64,000 nucleotides of DNA, taken from the NCBI RefSeq assembly GCF_949628215.1, contig NC_134311.1, positions 59,380,205 to 59,444,204 on the forward strand, written 5' to 3'. This document shows, in pieces, positions 48,843 through 61,018 of this stretch. The number at the start of each line of letters is the position of its first letter. The first letter of the stretch is position 1. The stretch is from Phalacrocorax aristotelis (Eukaryota; Chordata; Aves; Suliformes; Phalacrocoracidae). A program made the translations under genes and the position numbers. The notes beneath the pieces were generated by a model that saw only the letters and a list, made by a program, of their open reading frames with translations, was not told the DNA's origin and searched no databases.

Positions 48843-51812
48843 GATGAACAACTAATTAGTCCATTTGAAATGTGGCTACCATGCAGTGCTACCTGCAACT
48901 TCTTCCTACTGGAGAAAAGAGGGTGTTTGTTCCCACTGCAGTGGCTCGCAGAAGAAATGCACTGCTTTTCCTAAAGAGATGCATCGGTTCCGTGCCAGCT
49001 CTCATACCTGTAGAGTATTACTCACTGATTGCTGAATACACCTCTGGTTCTCTACTGAAATAGCTGATTTTTCCTTTCTTTTTTTTTTTCCTTTTTTTTT
49101 TCTTCCGTGTTGTTGTATACACAGGAAGCTGCTGTTCTTTACCATGTTGAACTGTACTTGTTATTTATCAGCAGGACTGCATAGACCTTAAGACCATTCA
49201 GACCAAACAGCTTATTTCAGTTCAGATTCAGTTATGTGAATCTTGCAGGATTCAGTTTTTAAAACTTTGTATAAACAGGGATCTGATGTGGAGGAACTGG
49301 ACCAACCAGAGGACTTGCAGGAAGATGTGGAGGACTGTGGGAATCATGACAGGGCATAAGACAGGGGATGGCTCCCAGCGCTTCATGTGGGGATGCTTAC
49401 CTAAGGTGCTCCCTGTTTTACAACGGAGAAGGTCTGAGTAATCCTATCAAGGTACCTGCTGAGTAACACTTTGCTCAAGGAGTAGGGTGTGATGTTGTGT
49501 TGGTAAATGTTTAGAAGCCTGAACCCTATGAAGGTGTTTAACTGGTGCGCTGCAGTTATGCCACAGCCACAAATGCTGGAGAATTATTGACTATATTGTT
49601 CCATTTCTTTAACTCAAGACACAGAAGAGTGATGTAACTGTTGTGATTTGCTTTAAAGGGTATGATTATTCTAAGATGAGAGTCATTACAAGTTTTCTCT
49701 CCAGCTACTCATGTGTAGGCAATTTGGACAGCTTTGAAAACAGAGTAAGAACTAAAGCACAGAAGGAATGGAGGGTGCTTATGTACATAAGCACTAAAGA
49801 GTCCAAATTAAATTTTCAAGGTTAATGCATCCAGCTAAAGTAAATCTTCTATCCTCCATGTTTTCTTCCACTGGTAATGATTAGAGTATAGGGTAAATTG
49901 AGAATTCACGTGAGGTGAGCCTTATTAACTTTGTAACTAAACATGACTTAATGGTATAAAACACTTTTGAGGAACAAATGTGTATTTGGATGGATAATTC
50001 ATACACCACAAAACTATTTGTCTGCCTAACAGAATTTACAATTTATAATATTCAAGACCTCATTCTACTTGTATTAAATCAGTTATAAAGCTGTCATGAA
50101 CTTGAGTGGGAGCATAATCAGGGCATAACTCATGAATATTGCTGTGTAAAATGAAAGATTTTTAAAACTAGATATGAGGCAGTGCAAGGCCAGCCCTGGC
50201 AGCTGATAGCCTGTGGCCTGGGCCTCTTGGGCTGCTCTGCGTCATTCCCATCCAAAGGTGACAAGCTTGGTGTTGGGAAAAGGTGCTTGCACTATTCCCC
50301 AGCCTTTCTGATGGGTGAGTTTTCTTCTCTGAAGTGTTAAAGAAGCAGTTTGTGGTTTCACCTCTCAGGGGTTGCTCAGTGTTTGGGAGAAAGGTAAAAC
50401 AGGTGAAAAGAGTGTCTTGCTGGCTTTAAATGAAGAAAAATATATTTAGCAAAGGATTTGTTAAAAGTAGCAGTCACAGAGACAGCATTACTATGTCTTC
50501 AGGGCTGAAATTGGTAACCTATAGCCACTTATGACAGCTGGCAGACACTTGCTGCAGAAATACCCCAGCACTTCTGTCAGGGATGCAAAGATGTATGCAA
50601 GTGGAGTGAGTGTTTGCTAGAGGTGGGAGCCCTGGCATACAGTCCTCCAGGCTTGCTTCAGAATGCCTGTAGACTTGCCTATCTACATGAGGATGAAAAG
50701 CAAGCCTGCAAGCTAGTTGCTGTTTGATTCACTTGTTTTGTCTGTGAGCCAACCCTCAGGGGAAGGAGGGAAGAAAAAGACTTTTACAAACCTGGAAGAA
50801 AAAATCCCCTGTCTAGCAACTCTTTCACTCAATTTCTCTAATTGTTTTATTTAAAGCCCTCCCTGGACCAAGAATGTTTTCTAAAAATCTTAAATCCCCT
50901 ATCAAAATAAGATTTACCTGATGTTCACGGCAGTATCTGAGTAGGACAATGGAGAAAGTGCCAGCAGAAATAAACGTACAGTCTTGATTCTCAGGCAGCT
51001 GAAGGCAAAAATGTCCCAAAGGATTTTGCTTAAAAATATTTTCAAAAAATAATGAGAAATAGGAAAAGTGCACAGAAAAACACAAAGTGCCAATTAATTC
51101 AGTAGTTTTTGCAAACTTAGTTTGCAGTAAATAGCACTTGCATGCTAAAAACTACTCAGAGTGATTGGTTTACTTTAATGTATGGGAGAAAGTGACTCTA
51201 AAGCCTCTGTGTTTTAGAAGGGAGAATAATCTAAGAGTCTACATCTCTCACCAAGGTGGACAAAGAAGGAAAAACAATGTGAATTTGCTCATAAACAAAC
51301 TGGAACCAGAGGTGCAGTTAAAAGAATAAACAGGAGGACTTGGAAATGTCATTTAAAACTTCAGTAGCCATACTGTGACAAGATAAGGGTTTTTGAAAAC
51401 AATTTCACTAAATGAGTGTTAAAGGGAAAAGTCAATTACAACAACAGTGTAAAAGAGCATAATGTCAAAGAGTAAGTTTTGTGCAAAGAGGTGACCAGAC
51501 TGCATTTTTGAGGCAGGTCCCGGGGACATTTCGTGACAGCTTAAAGCAAATGAATCAGCTTTTAACTGTAGTATTGGATGTTATGAAAGGTCCACCTCTG
51601 AAATCCAGGAAAAATCTCACAGTGAAAAAGAAGCTTTCAGCACACTTATTCCAGAAAAATCACCACAAGATAGAAAAAACACATAGGCACGGAAGTTCAA
51701 TACAATACATTAGGGAAATAAGACAACTTAGTGACCATTTTTGGAGAGTTTTCTGGGAAAAAGAAGAAGCCCTGAGAAAGCTCAATGCCGCTGCTGTGGG
51801 AAAGACCCAGCT
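48843..51812. other. non-coding spacer
   Basis: Contains two poly-T tracts at about 49079-49102. The frame at 51481-51843 opens with GTG, is Lys-rich and runs into a CR1 tip; its first ATG is near 51550. It has no recognised domain and I do not call it a gene. Confidence 0.45.
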
Positions 51813-51895
51813 TATAGAATCACAGAGTCATAGAATGATTTAGGATGGAAGGGACTGTAAGCATCATCTAGTTCCATTCCCCTGCCACAGGCAGC
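51813..51895 (-). mobile_element. CR1 LINE 3'-end fragment
   Basis: The stretch TATAGAATCACAGAGTCATA, then GGATGGAAGGGACTGTAAG and CATCTAGTTCCATTCCCCTG, is the reverse complement of a CR1 3' terminus, about 80 bp long and severely 5'-truncated. Confidence 0.88.
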
Positions 51896-54800
51896 TTATG
51901 TTGTTCTGTGGGAACCTCTGGAGACAGAAATATTTCAGAGCTTCCTATCTATCATCTGTTTTGGGACAGGCTTCCTCATGCCAGGAGGACAGGCTTTGAC
52001 ATAACTCTGTGCTCATGTCCTCTCTCCTCCATGGCCTGGGCCCAAAGGAAGAGATCAGGACTATGTGTAGGAGAGGTAGCACTGTGGATCCTGATCTCTC
52101 ACATGCAGCTTTCGTCCCTGCTTAAATGCCATGGTCTATTGAAAATGCAGTAAGGTTAGAACAGAATCTGAGCCTAAATTCAGATTACTAAAAATGAAAA
52201 TGAGGAAAGCAATAGCATTCATAGATTGAGATGAATGATCTCAACACGTATGATTTTGAATTGGTCTCTTCAATTTGTTTCATAATTCATCTTAATATCC
52301 AACTGCCCCAGAGTACTACCAAGAAACAGAGGCACGTATTCATTTTACAAATACTTTTTGTATTAAGTAGTTATTTTATTTTAAAACCTGTATAAGTCTC
52401 TAAAATCTCTCCTGTAAATTATGTATCTTTGTGCAGGTCAGGAAGCATTAATCTCCTACATACAGATCAGACCTCTCAATCCAGCCCTATACTAGAAATG
52501 TTTATAGGTATAAAGTATAGCACGTTTTCCACAGCAGCCAGAGAAATTTAAATCCACATGCGACATACTTCTATAATGTCTCTCCAATCAGTTTAACCTA
52601 TTTGTCAGTTGTGTGTGATTTACCTGGTTAATCTCCACAATTCTTATAATTTTCCTGGTAGGATAGCAGATTATTAAAACCTCTTTCTGCTTACTGGCAT
52701 TTGAAATCTTTTCTCCTTTATTGCAAAAGTAGTTTTAACGTTTATTATTTCACTTACAAGGGTCTTAGAAGTCCAGCAGTGATTTTACGTGTAACTTCCA
52801 AAACATCAGCTATGTTGGTAAGTGTTACAATGCAGTCTCCTGTTCATTTTGCCTTATTTTATCACCCATTTTAATAGAAAATGATACTTTTTTCATGTAA
52901 ATGTAAAGTAATCGGAGGTCAACCATATAGAACAGAGTGTAAAGGCACCAATGACGCTACATATTGACCAAAGAAGAAAATTATGAGCTACAAAGAAAAC
53001 AAATCCTTTATGACGATTGTATTGCACAAAAAGATGGAAAACCTGATTACCGTCTTGCTTATTCCAGCAGAATAGTAATATCTCTGAGTCTCAAAAAGGC
53101 ATGAAGCTGATGTAAGACCACAATCACATCCAAAGGGGAATTCAATATGCATTGATAACAGAATCACAAACAATTCAGAGGAAGAAATACAAAGCGATTA
53201 TCACATCCAGCAGATTAATTAATTTGTGTTCATTATTTTTTCTGTACAAGAAGCATCAAGTCAAACAGTTTAATGAAAAGGAATGAAGATATTCTAATTC
53301 TGTGGAACACTTCCAATGAGGCTACACATTATTTAAGCTTATGCATATTGAAACTATTATGTGCCTCAATAAATAAACATTTTACTTCAAGTGAATATTT
53401 TCTTTTGTGGGCTATTATCTTGGAGACCAGAAGCAGCCAAGCGTACATATTTAAAATTATAGGAAAGGGCTAGAAAACACTCGTTAAATCCCTTGTAGAG
53501 CCTCACGAATTGCCATGTCCCATAGCACCTTCCTGTTGAGAAATAAGGAGATGGCAGATGAGGGCTTGGAGGTATTTTGCTCAAATTCACATTTGCTATG
53601 TTCCATGTACCTGTGTACATCCCACTCCTTCCTCTTGGCTGAAAAAAGCCACTCCAAAATGATACCATAGAGCCCTAAATTCTCAAAAGTGTGTCCCATG
53701 GGTTCAGGAGAGGGAAAGTCAAGTGAAATCATATTAGAAAGGAGGGAAAATTGGCCTGGAGGAGGAGGTATGACACAGCCACCTTTTAGTCCCCCATTGT
53801 AAATTAGCTCTTGGTGTTAAAGTTTTCAGGGCACATTCTTCAGGCTTCAAAGACCATTAACAAATATTTCTACTTATATTTCCAGAGGAAAAGTCATGGT
53901 CCTTTATCTTCAAAGATCCTATTTCTTGATGGGCCTCTAATTACTGTGACATTCAGCCCATCATTGATTTTATGTCTGCATGACCCACATTTGTATTGTC
54001 ATAATCCTACGGAAGATTTTGAAATGAATCAATTTTAACTTGCTTTCTTTTCTATTTCTGGGCTACCGATCTATGGCCAAGACAGTAAATTTACATACAG
54101 AGTACCATGCAAGTTAATGTATTGAAATTTATAGAAGAATGCCAATCAACACTGCAGTCGTCAGCTTTCCGCCCATCATACTGCTTAAATGTAACAGAGG
54201 AGTTATAATGTCCTCTTTTGGAATGAGCAAGCATGATTACTTGTGGGAGGAAGATTCAGCACAGTGATGCCACTACTTGTATTTTCAGACTTGTGTAATC
54301 TGTATAGAAACCCTTGCTCCAACCCTTGCCTTGATTTCTTGTTAAAATATTGTATTGCAGGATGTGCTAATTACCTGTTCCTATGGGCTACCTGAAAGTT
54401 AGTTATTTTACTAAAATGGCAAGATCATACTGAAAATAGTTTCAAGACTTCAGGCAGGCCAGGCTGGCAGGATGCTGCTCTGGGTTTCCTGACTCTGCTT
54501 TCCATAGGCCGATAACCACACAAGCAGTACATCATAGATTTTTTTTTCCCAAATAAGTGAGGCAACAGTGGCATAAGACTGCACACATGCTCCTGAAGGA
54601 GTGTGCCTTTAAACATGCTCCCTTAAAGGACCAAAAAAGCACCTTCTGAAGAACAATTACAAAGAAAAAAATATTTAGGAGAAGAGAGACCCCTTTCTGT
54701 CATGGAAAACTTCCATTTGGCTCCTAATAAGAAACAAGGACATACTTTTCTGGGAATAATTTCTCTGACAGGAAAGCATCTTCTCCTGGCTGCAAAAAGC

Positions 54801-56285
54801 TGTGCTACAAGCTCCAATGCCACTCTCTGTTATTAATTATTGCATTCTAGATTACTTGGAATTTTATTTTTAAGTCATTGTGACTCATTTTCTGTGGGAA
54901 TGGAATGATCAGAGTTATCTTGCTAACTGTGAAGCTAATAGATATCTGCTGTGAAACTTGTGAAGTTTTGAAACATGCTCAGCACTGGACACAGGTATGA
55001 AAGCATTGGACACAGGTACGGACATGGTACCTATTATTGTACTCCATTAAAAAGTTCAATAAGGCTTGTTTGATTAAACGCTGAGACCTAAATTTTTGCA
55101 ATTTCACAGCAAACAACCACTATTAAAATTTTTTTCCTTTAGCTGTAAACCATTTTAATATGGAAACCTGAACCAACCATTTGACAAGTTTTTACACAGT
55201 ATTAAAACAAAAATAACTAGGCTTTTGGTTAAAAAAGAAAAAGTTGACTGAGGTGAATTGCATCCTTGAAAACAGAAAAAGAAAAATCACCCACAAAGTG
55301 AAGAGAAAAAGTGCCTTTACCAGCAGACTTTCTCAGATTAGCTCTACCATTTGCTGTGGCAATCAAAAGTGTTTTCCTCCCTGGTTCTTTCCCCTCTCCA
55401 TCTGTCCGAGGCAGAAGGAAATGTGCACTCACATCTTACCCTCTCCCCAAATCACAGTCCTGTGTTCCAGCTCTGACCCATGTTTATCATCAGTTTAGAC
55501 TAAAAAGGCAGGCTAAAACACATAGATACACTTCTTCGGCTATCCCTGCTGTGGCGGAAGTAACCTCTGGTAAAGGCACAGTATGAGCAATGGGGAGTGG
55601 TAGTATCTTAAATGTTGATAGAAGGAATAGCTAAGGCTTGTCTTTCAGCGTACCACTGGCACCAACACTGCTAGAGAAAGACTAGCACAACATGCATCCA
55701 AGCTACTCAAAGATTTGCCAAACCCTTTTCAATATCAGGCTGCTTAAAAGATTGCTTTTTGTGTTTCTGGTCAGCAACTCACAGTGGTGCTGCTGAGCAT
55801 GCAACACTGCTGGAGCAAGGCTCCTATTAAACAACAGAAGAGAAGCAATAAAAAGTGGGAAAGGAAAAAATGTGATAAATAAATGTCCCACCTTTGAAAT
55901 ATTATATATGTGGGTTTCAGGGGTGGAAACAATATTACATGGAGCCTACTTTCTGGCTTGCTTTGGTCAAGAACATAAGGGTGCAGGCCCTGGGACCTTG
56001 AATAGATTTCAGCATCCTAGAAGACAGTGGGATTGAGAAAGCTTGGTCCATCCCACTCTCCCTTCTTCCAGACACTAAAGTTGAGCTCTGGACTGTGGTA
56101 GCAATAAGTCATACCCATACTGTTTTCTGCCACTTAGCCTCATTTCCAGACAGGCTACTGCAATCTTTTGCTTTACTGTCCCATAGTTCTCCTTGCAAAA
56201 TGAACAGGATGCTATCACCATCCGTGGACTATCAGAGTTCATGTTAACATTTGGACTAAGTCAGCTTTTCTGCCTAATTTGCTGA
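51896..56285. other. non-coding spacer
   Basis: No gene, RNA or repeat family recognised. A short tandem repeat of GGACACAGGTA-type units occurs near 54985-55020. The frames here are short and random-looking. Confidence 0.45.
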
Positions 56286-56290
56286 CCAGC

Positions 56291-56772
56291 TATTGTGGTT
56301 TAGCCGGCAGCTCAGCCCCACACAGCCACTTGTTAACTCCCCCACTGGTGGGACAGGGAAGAGAATCAGAAAGGTAACACTCGTGGGTTGAGATAAAGAC
56401 AGGTTAATAATTAAAATAAAACAACAACAGAAATGCAATGGAAAGGAAAACAATGAGTGGGGCGAAACCTGGGGCAGGGAGTGGGGAGAAGGGAAATGAA
56501 CCACCAAAACAAACCACATGCAACACAACCACCCACCAACCTGACACCTCCCATCCTCAAACCTCAACTGCCCTCCTTAATATACTGGCCATGGCGTCAC
56601 ATGGTATGGAGTGAACATCCCATTGGCCAGTCGGGGTCAGCCGCCCCCACCATGGCCCCGACCCTCCTGGCCTCCTGCCCACGTGGCAGAGCGTGGGAAG
56701 CTGGAAAGGTCCCTGACCACCACAGGCACTACAGTGAAGAGAATTAACCCCTTCTCAGCCAAAGCCAGCACA
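56291..56772 (-). mobile_element. solo LTR of the A/B family (LTR G)
   Basis: Minus orientation, about 482 bp, from TATTGTGGTTTAGCC (first dinucleotide TG changed to TA) to ...GCCAGCACA. It is flanked by a perfect 5-bp duplication CCAGC (56286-56290 and 56773-56777). It is more diverged from A, B and F than these are from one another, with many CpG losses, which suggests an older insertion. Confidence 0.9.
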
Positions 56773-56777
56773 CCAGC

Positions 56778-57624
56778 CTAAGCCAGTTTATATTTTAGAG
56801 TACACTGCATTTTTGGTTTTTCAGTAATTCATACAGCACTGTAAAAAAGCCAATGCTGAGCAATTTTCAAAGGCAAATTCTTTAAGTATTTGCCTAAATC
56901 ACACATCTTTGAGGCCACAGAGTTACAAAAAACTACCTGAGGGGCAATATGTAAGATTTCTTCTTAGAAATGAGGTCTTAGGTTATTACTAAAAACTAGC
57001 ATGACCACATAAAGACACTGCAGCTTTGAACTGTAAATTAATTTGAAGAATTTTAGCTGTGATCTGCAAATGATAGCTTTGTGTAGGAATAATATAATGC
57101 CTAGCCTCAGGGCATTCAGACTAACTGGTTGGACTGTGGCCTTAATTTTTTTAAGGTAAGGATTCCCCAGTGGGAACATGTTGTATTACTAGGAGTGCAT
57201 GAGATATTTCAAACTACACAGGAACCGACACAGAGAAGGAAAACAGCTGTGATCAATAATGGTAACAATCAACATCTTTGGTGTTGCTGGTAGCACCTTT
57301 GGTACCATAAAAGGATGGTAAGAAAAAATGTGAGTCTCAACCCTAATGAAAATACTGTCACTGTAATTTCCACTTGCATAAAGACTCTGGTCTTATAATG
57401 TGACCCTTGTACAAAATACAGCCTTTCATATGGGGTCCCACTGCATTAAGTACAAAAGCACAAAAGTGGTTTTCAAATATGTTACAATAATTGAATTTAG
57501 AAGAAAACTTCCTTTAGCATCTCTTTGGTAAATGACCCTTCAAAACCTGCATCTAAATGATCTCCCTGCCTTTTTTTTTTTATCTTCTTACCTGCAGAGG
57601 AAAAATATGTCTCTTGTACTCTGA
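56778..57624. other. non-coding spacer
   Basis: No recognisable gene or repeat. A poly-T run lies near 57570. Confidence 0.45.
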
Positions 57625-57776
57625 GACATTGACATCCTGGACCCTCAGACGGCCCAATATGCTGACCAGACCTGTCTCACAGGGAAGTCTGCTGCCTCCG
57701 TGGGGCTTGGGTCAGATGTGTTGCTAGAAAACTCCCTGGTCTGGTATGGCCCTCTGGTTACTACCTGCTATTTGTT

Positions 57777-58118
57777 GTGCAGATGGGCAGTGACGAGGCT
57801 GTGGAGAGAAGCCCAAGAGCGATCAGAAGGGACTTCAGGGCACTGGGGCAACAGGTCAAAGGATCGGGAGCACAGGTAGTGTTTTCCTCAAACCCATCAG
57901 TGGCAGGGAAGAATAATACTGAAAGGAACAGGAAAACTCACCTGATTAACACATGGCTCAGAGGCTGGTGCCATTGGTGGAATTTTGTTTTTTTTGATCA
58001 TGGGGAGGTTTACTTGGCACCGGGCCTGCTGGCAGCAGATGGAGTTCACTTGTCTCAAAGGGGGAAAAGGATTCTTGCAAATGAGTTGGTGGGGCTCATC
58101 GAGAGGGCTTTAAACTAG
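57777..58118 (+). pseudogene. CR1 ORF1 C-terminal esterase-like remnant
   Basis: The frame opens without an ATG (it starts at GTG) and ends in TAA just before the ORF2 region. It encodes a hydrolase-like tail with GLLAADGVHLSQRGKRI, in which the Asp-x-x-His pair matches the C-terminal catalytic block of SGNH esterases. Esterase domains are known in CR1 ORF1 proteins. The upstream part of ORF1 is missing. Confidence 0.7.
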
Positions 58119-58120
58119 GT

Positions 58121-59201
58121 TTGAAGGGGGAAGGGGATGTAGCCAGGCCCACAAGAGAGGAGCTTAGGCGTGGCGTGCCAGGGCTGGGGCTGAAACCAAT
58201 AACCCCGCTCAAGTGCATCTACACCAACGCATGCAGCATGGACAGCAAACAGGAGGAGCTGGAAGCCACTGTGCAGTGGGATAGCTGGGACTTAGTTGCC
58301 ATCACAGAGACATGGGGGGTTGACTCTTACAACTGGCGTGCTACGATGGATGGTTATAAGCTCTTCAGAAGGGATAACCAAGGTGGTGGGGTGGCTCTGT
58401 ATGTCAGGGAGTGCTTCGATTGCATAAAGCTTGGCAACTTTGATGATAAGGTTGAGTGCTTATGGGTACGGATGAGGGGGAAGGCCAACAAGGCAGATAT
58501 CCTGCTAGGACTCTTTTATAGACCACCCAACCAGGATGAAGAGGTATATGAAGTGTTCTACAAGCAGCTGGAGGAAGTATCAGAATCAGTTACCCTTGTT
58601 CTAGTGGGGGACTTGAATTTACCAGATGTCTGCTGGAAATACAACACAGCAGAGAAGAAACAGTCTAGAAGGTTCCTGGAGTGTGTGGAAGATAACTTCC
58701 TCACACAGCTGGTAAGTGAACCTACTAGGGGAGGTGCCTTGCTTGACCTGCTGTTCGCAAACAGAGAAGGACTGGTGGGAGAAGTGGTGGTCAGAGGCCA
58801 TCTTGGGCTTAGCGACCATGATATTATTGAGTTCTTGATTCTTGGTGAAGCAAGGAGAGGGGGTCAGCAGAACCACTACCATGGACTTCTGGAGGGCAGA
58901 CTTTCATCTGTTCAGGACACCGGTTGGGAGAGTCCCTTGGGAAGCAGACCTGAAGGGCAAACGCCAGCCAGAAAGGCTGGGCTTCCTTCAAGAGGAAGTC
59001 TTGCAGGCACAGGAGCAGGCTCTCCCCAAGTGCTGCAAGACGGGGAACACGACTGCCCTGGCTGAACAGAGAGCTTCTGCTGACACTCAGGGAAAAAGAA
59101 GAGTCTACTGCTTTTGGAAGAAGGGGCAGGTAACACAAGAAGAGTACAGAGATCTCATTAGGTCTTGCAGGGAGAAAATTAGGCAAGAAAAGCCCAGCTA
59201 A
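58121..59201 (+). pseudogene. CR1 ORF2 endonuclease region, frameshifted
   Basis: Encodes an APE-type endonuclease that nicks target DNA for LINE integration. Motifs in order: TNACSM, ITETWG, GGGVALYVRE, FYRPPNQDE, LVGDLNLPDVCW, LLDLLFANREG and the terminal SDHDIIEF. The endonuclease frame (58121-59065) loses homology near 58850, and coding continues in a different frame (58842-59201) until a TAA. It is therefore frameshifted between endonuclease and RT. Confidence 0.85.
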
Positions 59202-59425
59202 ACTCAACTGCTATAAGAGATAACAAAAAATGTTTTCTACAAATATATTAACAACAAAAAGAGAATCAAAGAGAATCTCCATCCTCTATTGGACGCTGAG
59301 GGGAGCATTGCGACTGAGGATGAGGAAAGGCTGAGGTACTAAATGCCTTCTTTGCCTCAGCCTTTAACAGTCAGACCAGCTATCCCCAGGGTATTCAGCC
59401 CCTGGAGCTGGAAGGCAGGGATGGA

Positions 59426-60999
59426 TTGCTGGATAAACACCCCATAATCCAGGAGGAAGCAGTTTATGACCTGCTGAGCCACCCGGACACTCACAAGTCC
59501 ATGGGGCCAGGTGGGATCCACCCAAGAGTACTGAGGGAGCTGGAAGAATTGCTCACCAAGCCACTCCATCATTTAGCAGCAGTCCTGGTTAACAGGGAGG
59601 TCCCAGATGACTGGAGGCTTGCCAGTGTGAGACCCATCTACTAGAAGGGCTGGAAGGAGGATCCAGGGAACTACAGGCCTGTCAGCCTGACCTCAGTACT
59701 GGAGAAGGTAATGGAGTGGTTCTTCTTCAGTGGGCTCACCAGGCAAGTGCAGGACAACCAGGGGATCAGGCCTAGTCAGCATGGCTTCATGAAAGGCAGG
59801 TCCTGCCTGACCAACCAGTTCTCCTTCTGTGACAGGGTGACCTGCCTAGTGGATGAGGGAAAGGCTGTGGACATTATCTACCTGGACTTTAGTAAAGCCT
59901 TTGATATTGTCTCCCACAGTATCCTCCTAGAGAAACTGGCTAATCACAGCTTAGACAGGTATACTCTTCGCTGGGTAAAAAACTGGCTGGATGGCCGAGC
60001 CCAGAGAGTTGTGGTGAACAGAACTAAATCTGGTTGTTGGCCAGTCATGAGCAGGGCTCCCCAGGGCACAGTGCTGGGGCCAGTCTTGTTTAATATCTTT
60101 ATCAATGATCTGGATGAGGGGATCAACTGCACCCTCAGTCAGTTTGCCGACGACACCAAGTTAGGTGGGAGTGTTGATCTGCTTGAGAGTAGGAAGGGTC
60201 TGCAGAGGGACCGACACTGGCTGGATCAATAGGTGGAGGCCAATTGCATGAGGTTTAAGAAGTCCAAGCATCAGGTCCTGCACTTTGGTCACAAAAAGCC
60301 CACGCAATGCTACAGGCTTGGGCAAGCATGGCTGTAAAGTTGCCCGATGGAGAAGGACCTGGGGTGTTGGTTGACAGCTGGCTGAACATGAGCCGGTAGT
60401 GTGCTCAGGTGGCCAAGAAGGCCAACAGCATCCTGGCTTGTATCAGGAATAGTGTGGCCAGCAGGAGCAGGGAGGTGATCGTGCCCCTGTACTCGGCACT
60501 GGTGAGGCCACACCTTGAATACTGTGTTCAGTTTTGGGCCCCTCAGTACAGGAAGGACATCGAGTTGCTAAAGTGTGTCCAGAGAAGGGCAACGAAGCTG
60601 GCAAAGGGTCTGAAGAGCAAGACTTATGAGGAAAGGTTGAGGGAACTGGGATTATTTGGTCTGGAGAAGAGGAGGCTGATGGGAGATGTTATCGCCCTCT
60701 ACAACTACCTAAAAGGAGGCTGTAGCGACGTGGGGGTTGGTCTCTTCTCCCAAGGTACCAGTAATAGAACAAGAGGAAACAGCTTCAAGCTGCATCAGGG
60801 GAGGTTTAGTTTGTATATTAGGAGAAATTTCTTTACTGAAAGAGTGGTCAGGCATTGGAACAGGCTGCCCAGAGAGGTGGTGGAGTCACCATCCCTGGAG
60901 GTATTTAAAAGATGTGTAGATGTGGCACTTCAGGGCATGGTACACGTGCCTGGGTTGATGGTTGGACTTGATGATCCTAGAGGTCTCATCCAACCTTAA
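59426..60999 (+). pseudogene. CR1 ORF2 reverse transcriptase region, broken
   Basis: RT motifs in order: [68 protein letters not shown] and the catalytic box [10 protein letters not shown]. An in-frame TAG at 59642-59644 precedes the palm, a second TAG follows at about 60230, and the C-terminal domain (60409-60999) is in another frame. It would copy CR1 RNA at the nicked target if intact; here it is dead. Confidence 0.88.
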
Positions 61000-61018
61000 T
61001 GATTCTATGATTCTATGA

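Larger units (their letters stand above)
57625..61018 (+). mobile_element. long CR1 LINE, plus strand
   Basis: About 3.4 kb of CR1 in coding order: C-terminal part of ORF1 (esterase-like), ORF2 endonuclease, reverse transcriptase, 3' UTR, and the terminal ATGATTCTATGATTCTATG repeat ending near 61018. Full-length CR1 is around 4.5 kb, so it is 5'-truncated within ORF1. Stops and frameshifts disable ORF2. The 5' edge is approximate. Confidence 0.92.

Noticed and set aside
51481..51843. 120-codon Lys-rich plus-strand frame
   Set aside because: It opens with GTG, its first ATG is near 51550, and its last codons are a CR1 fragment. No known domain was seen. A search for homologues would be needed to revive it.
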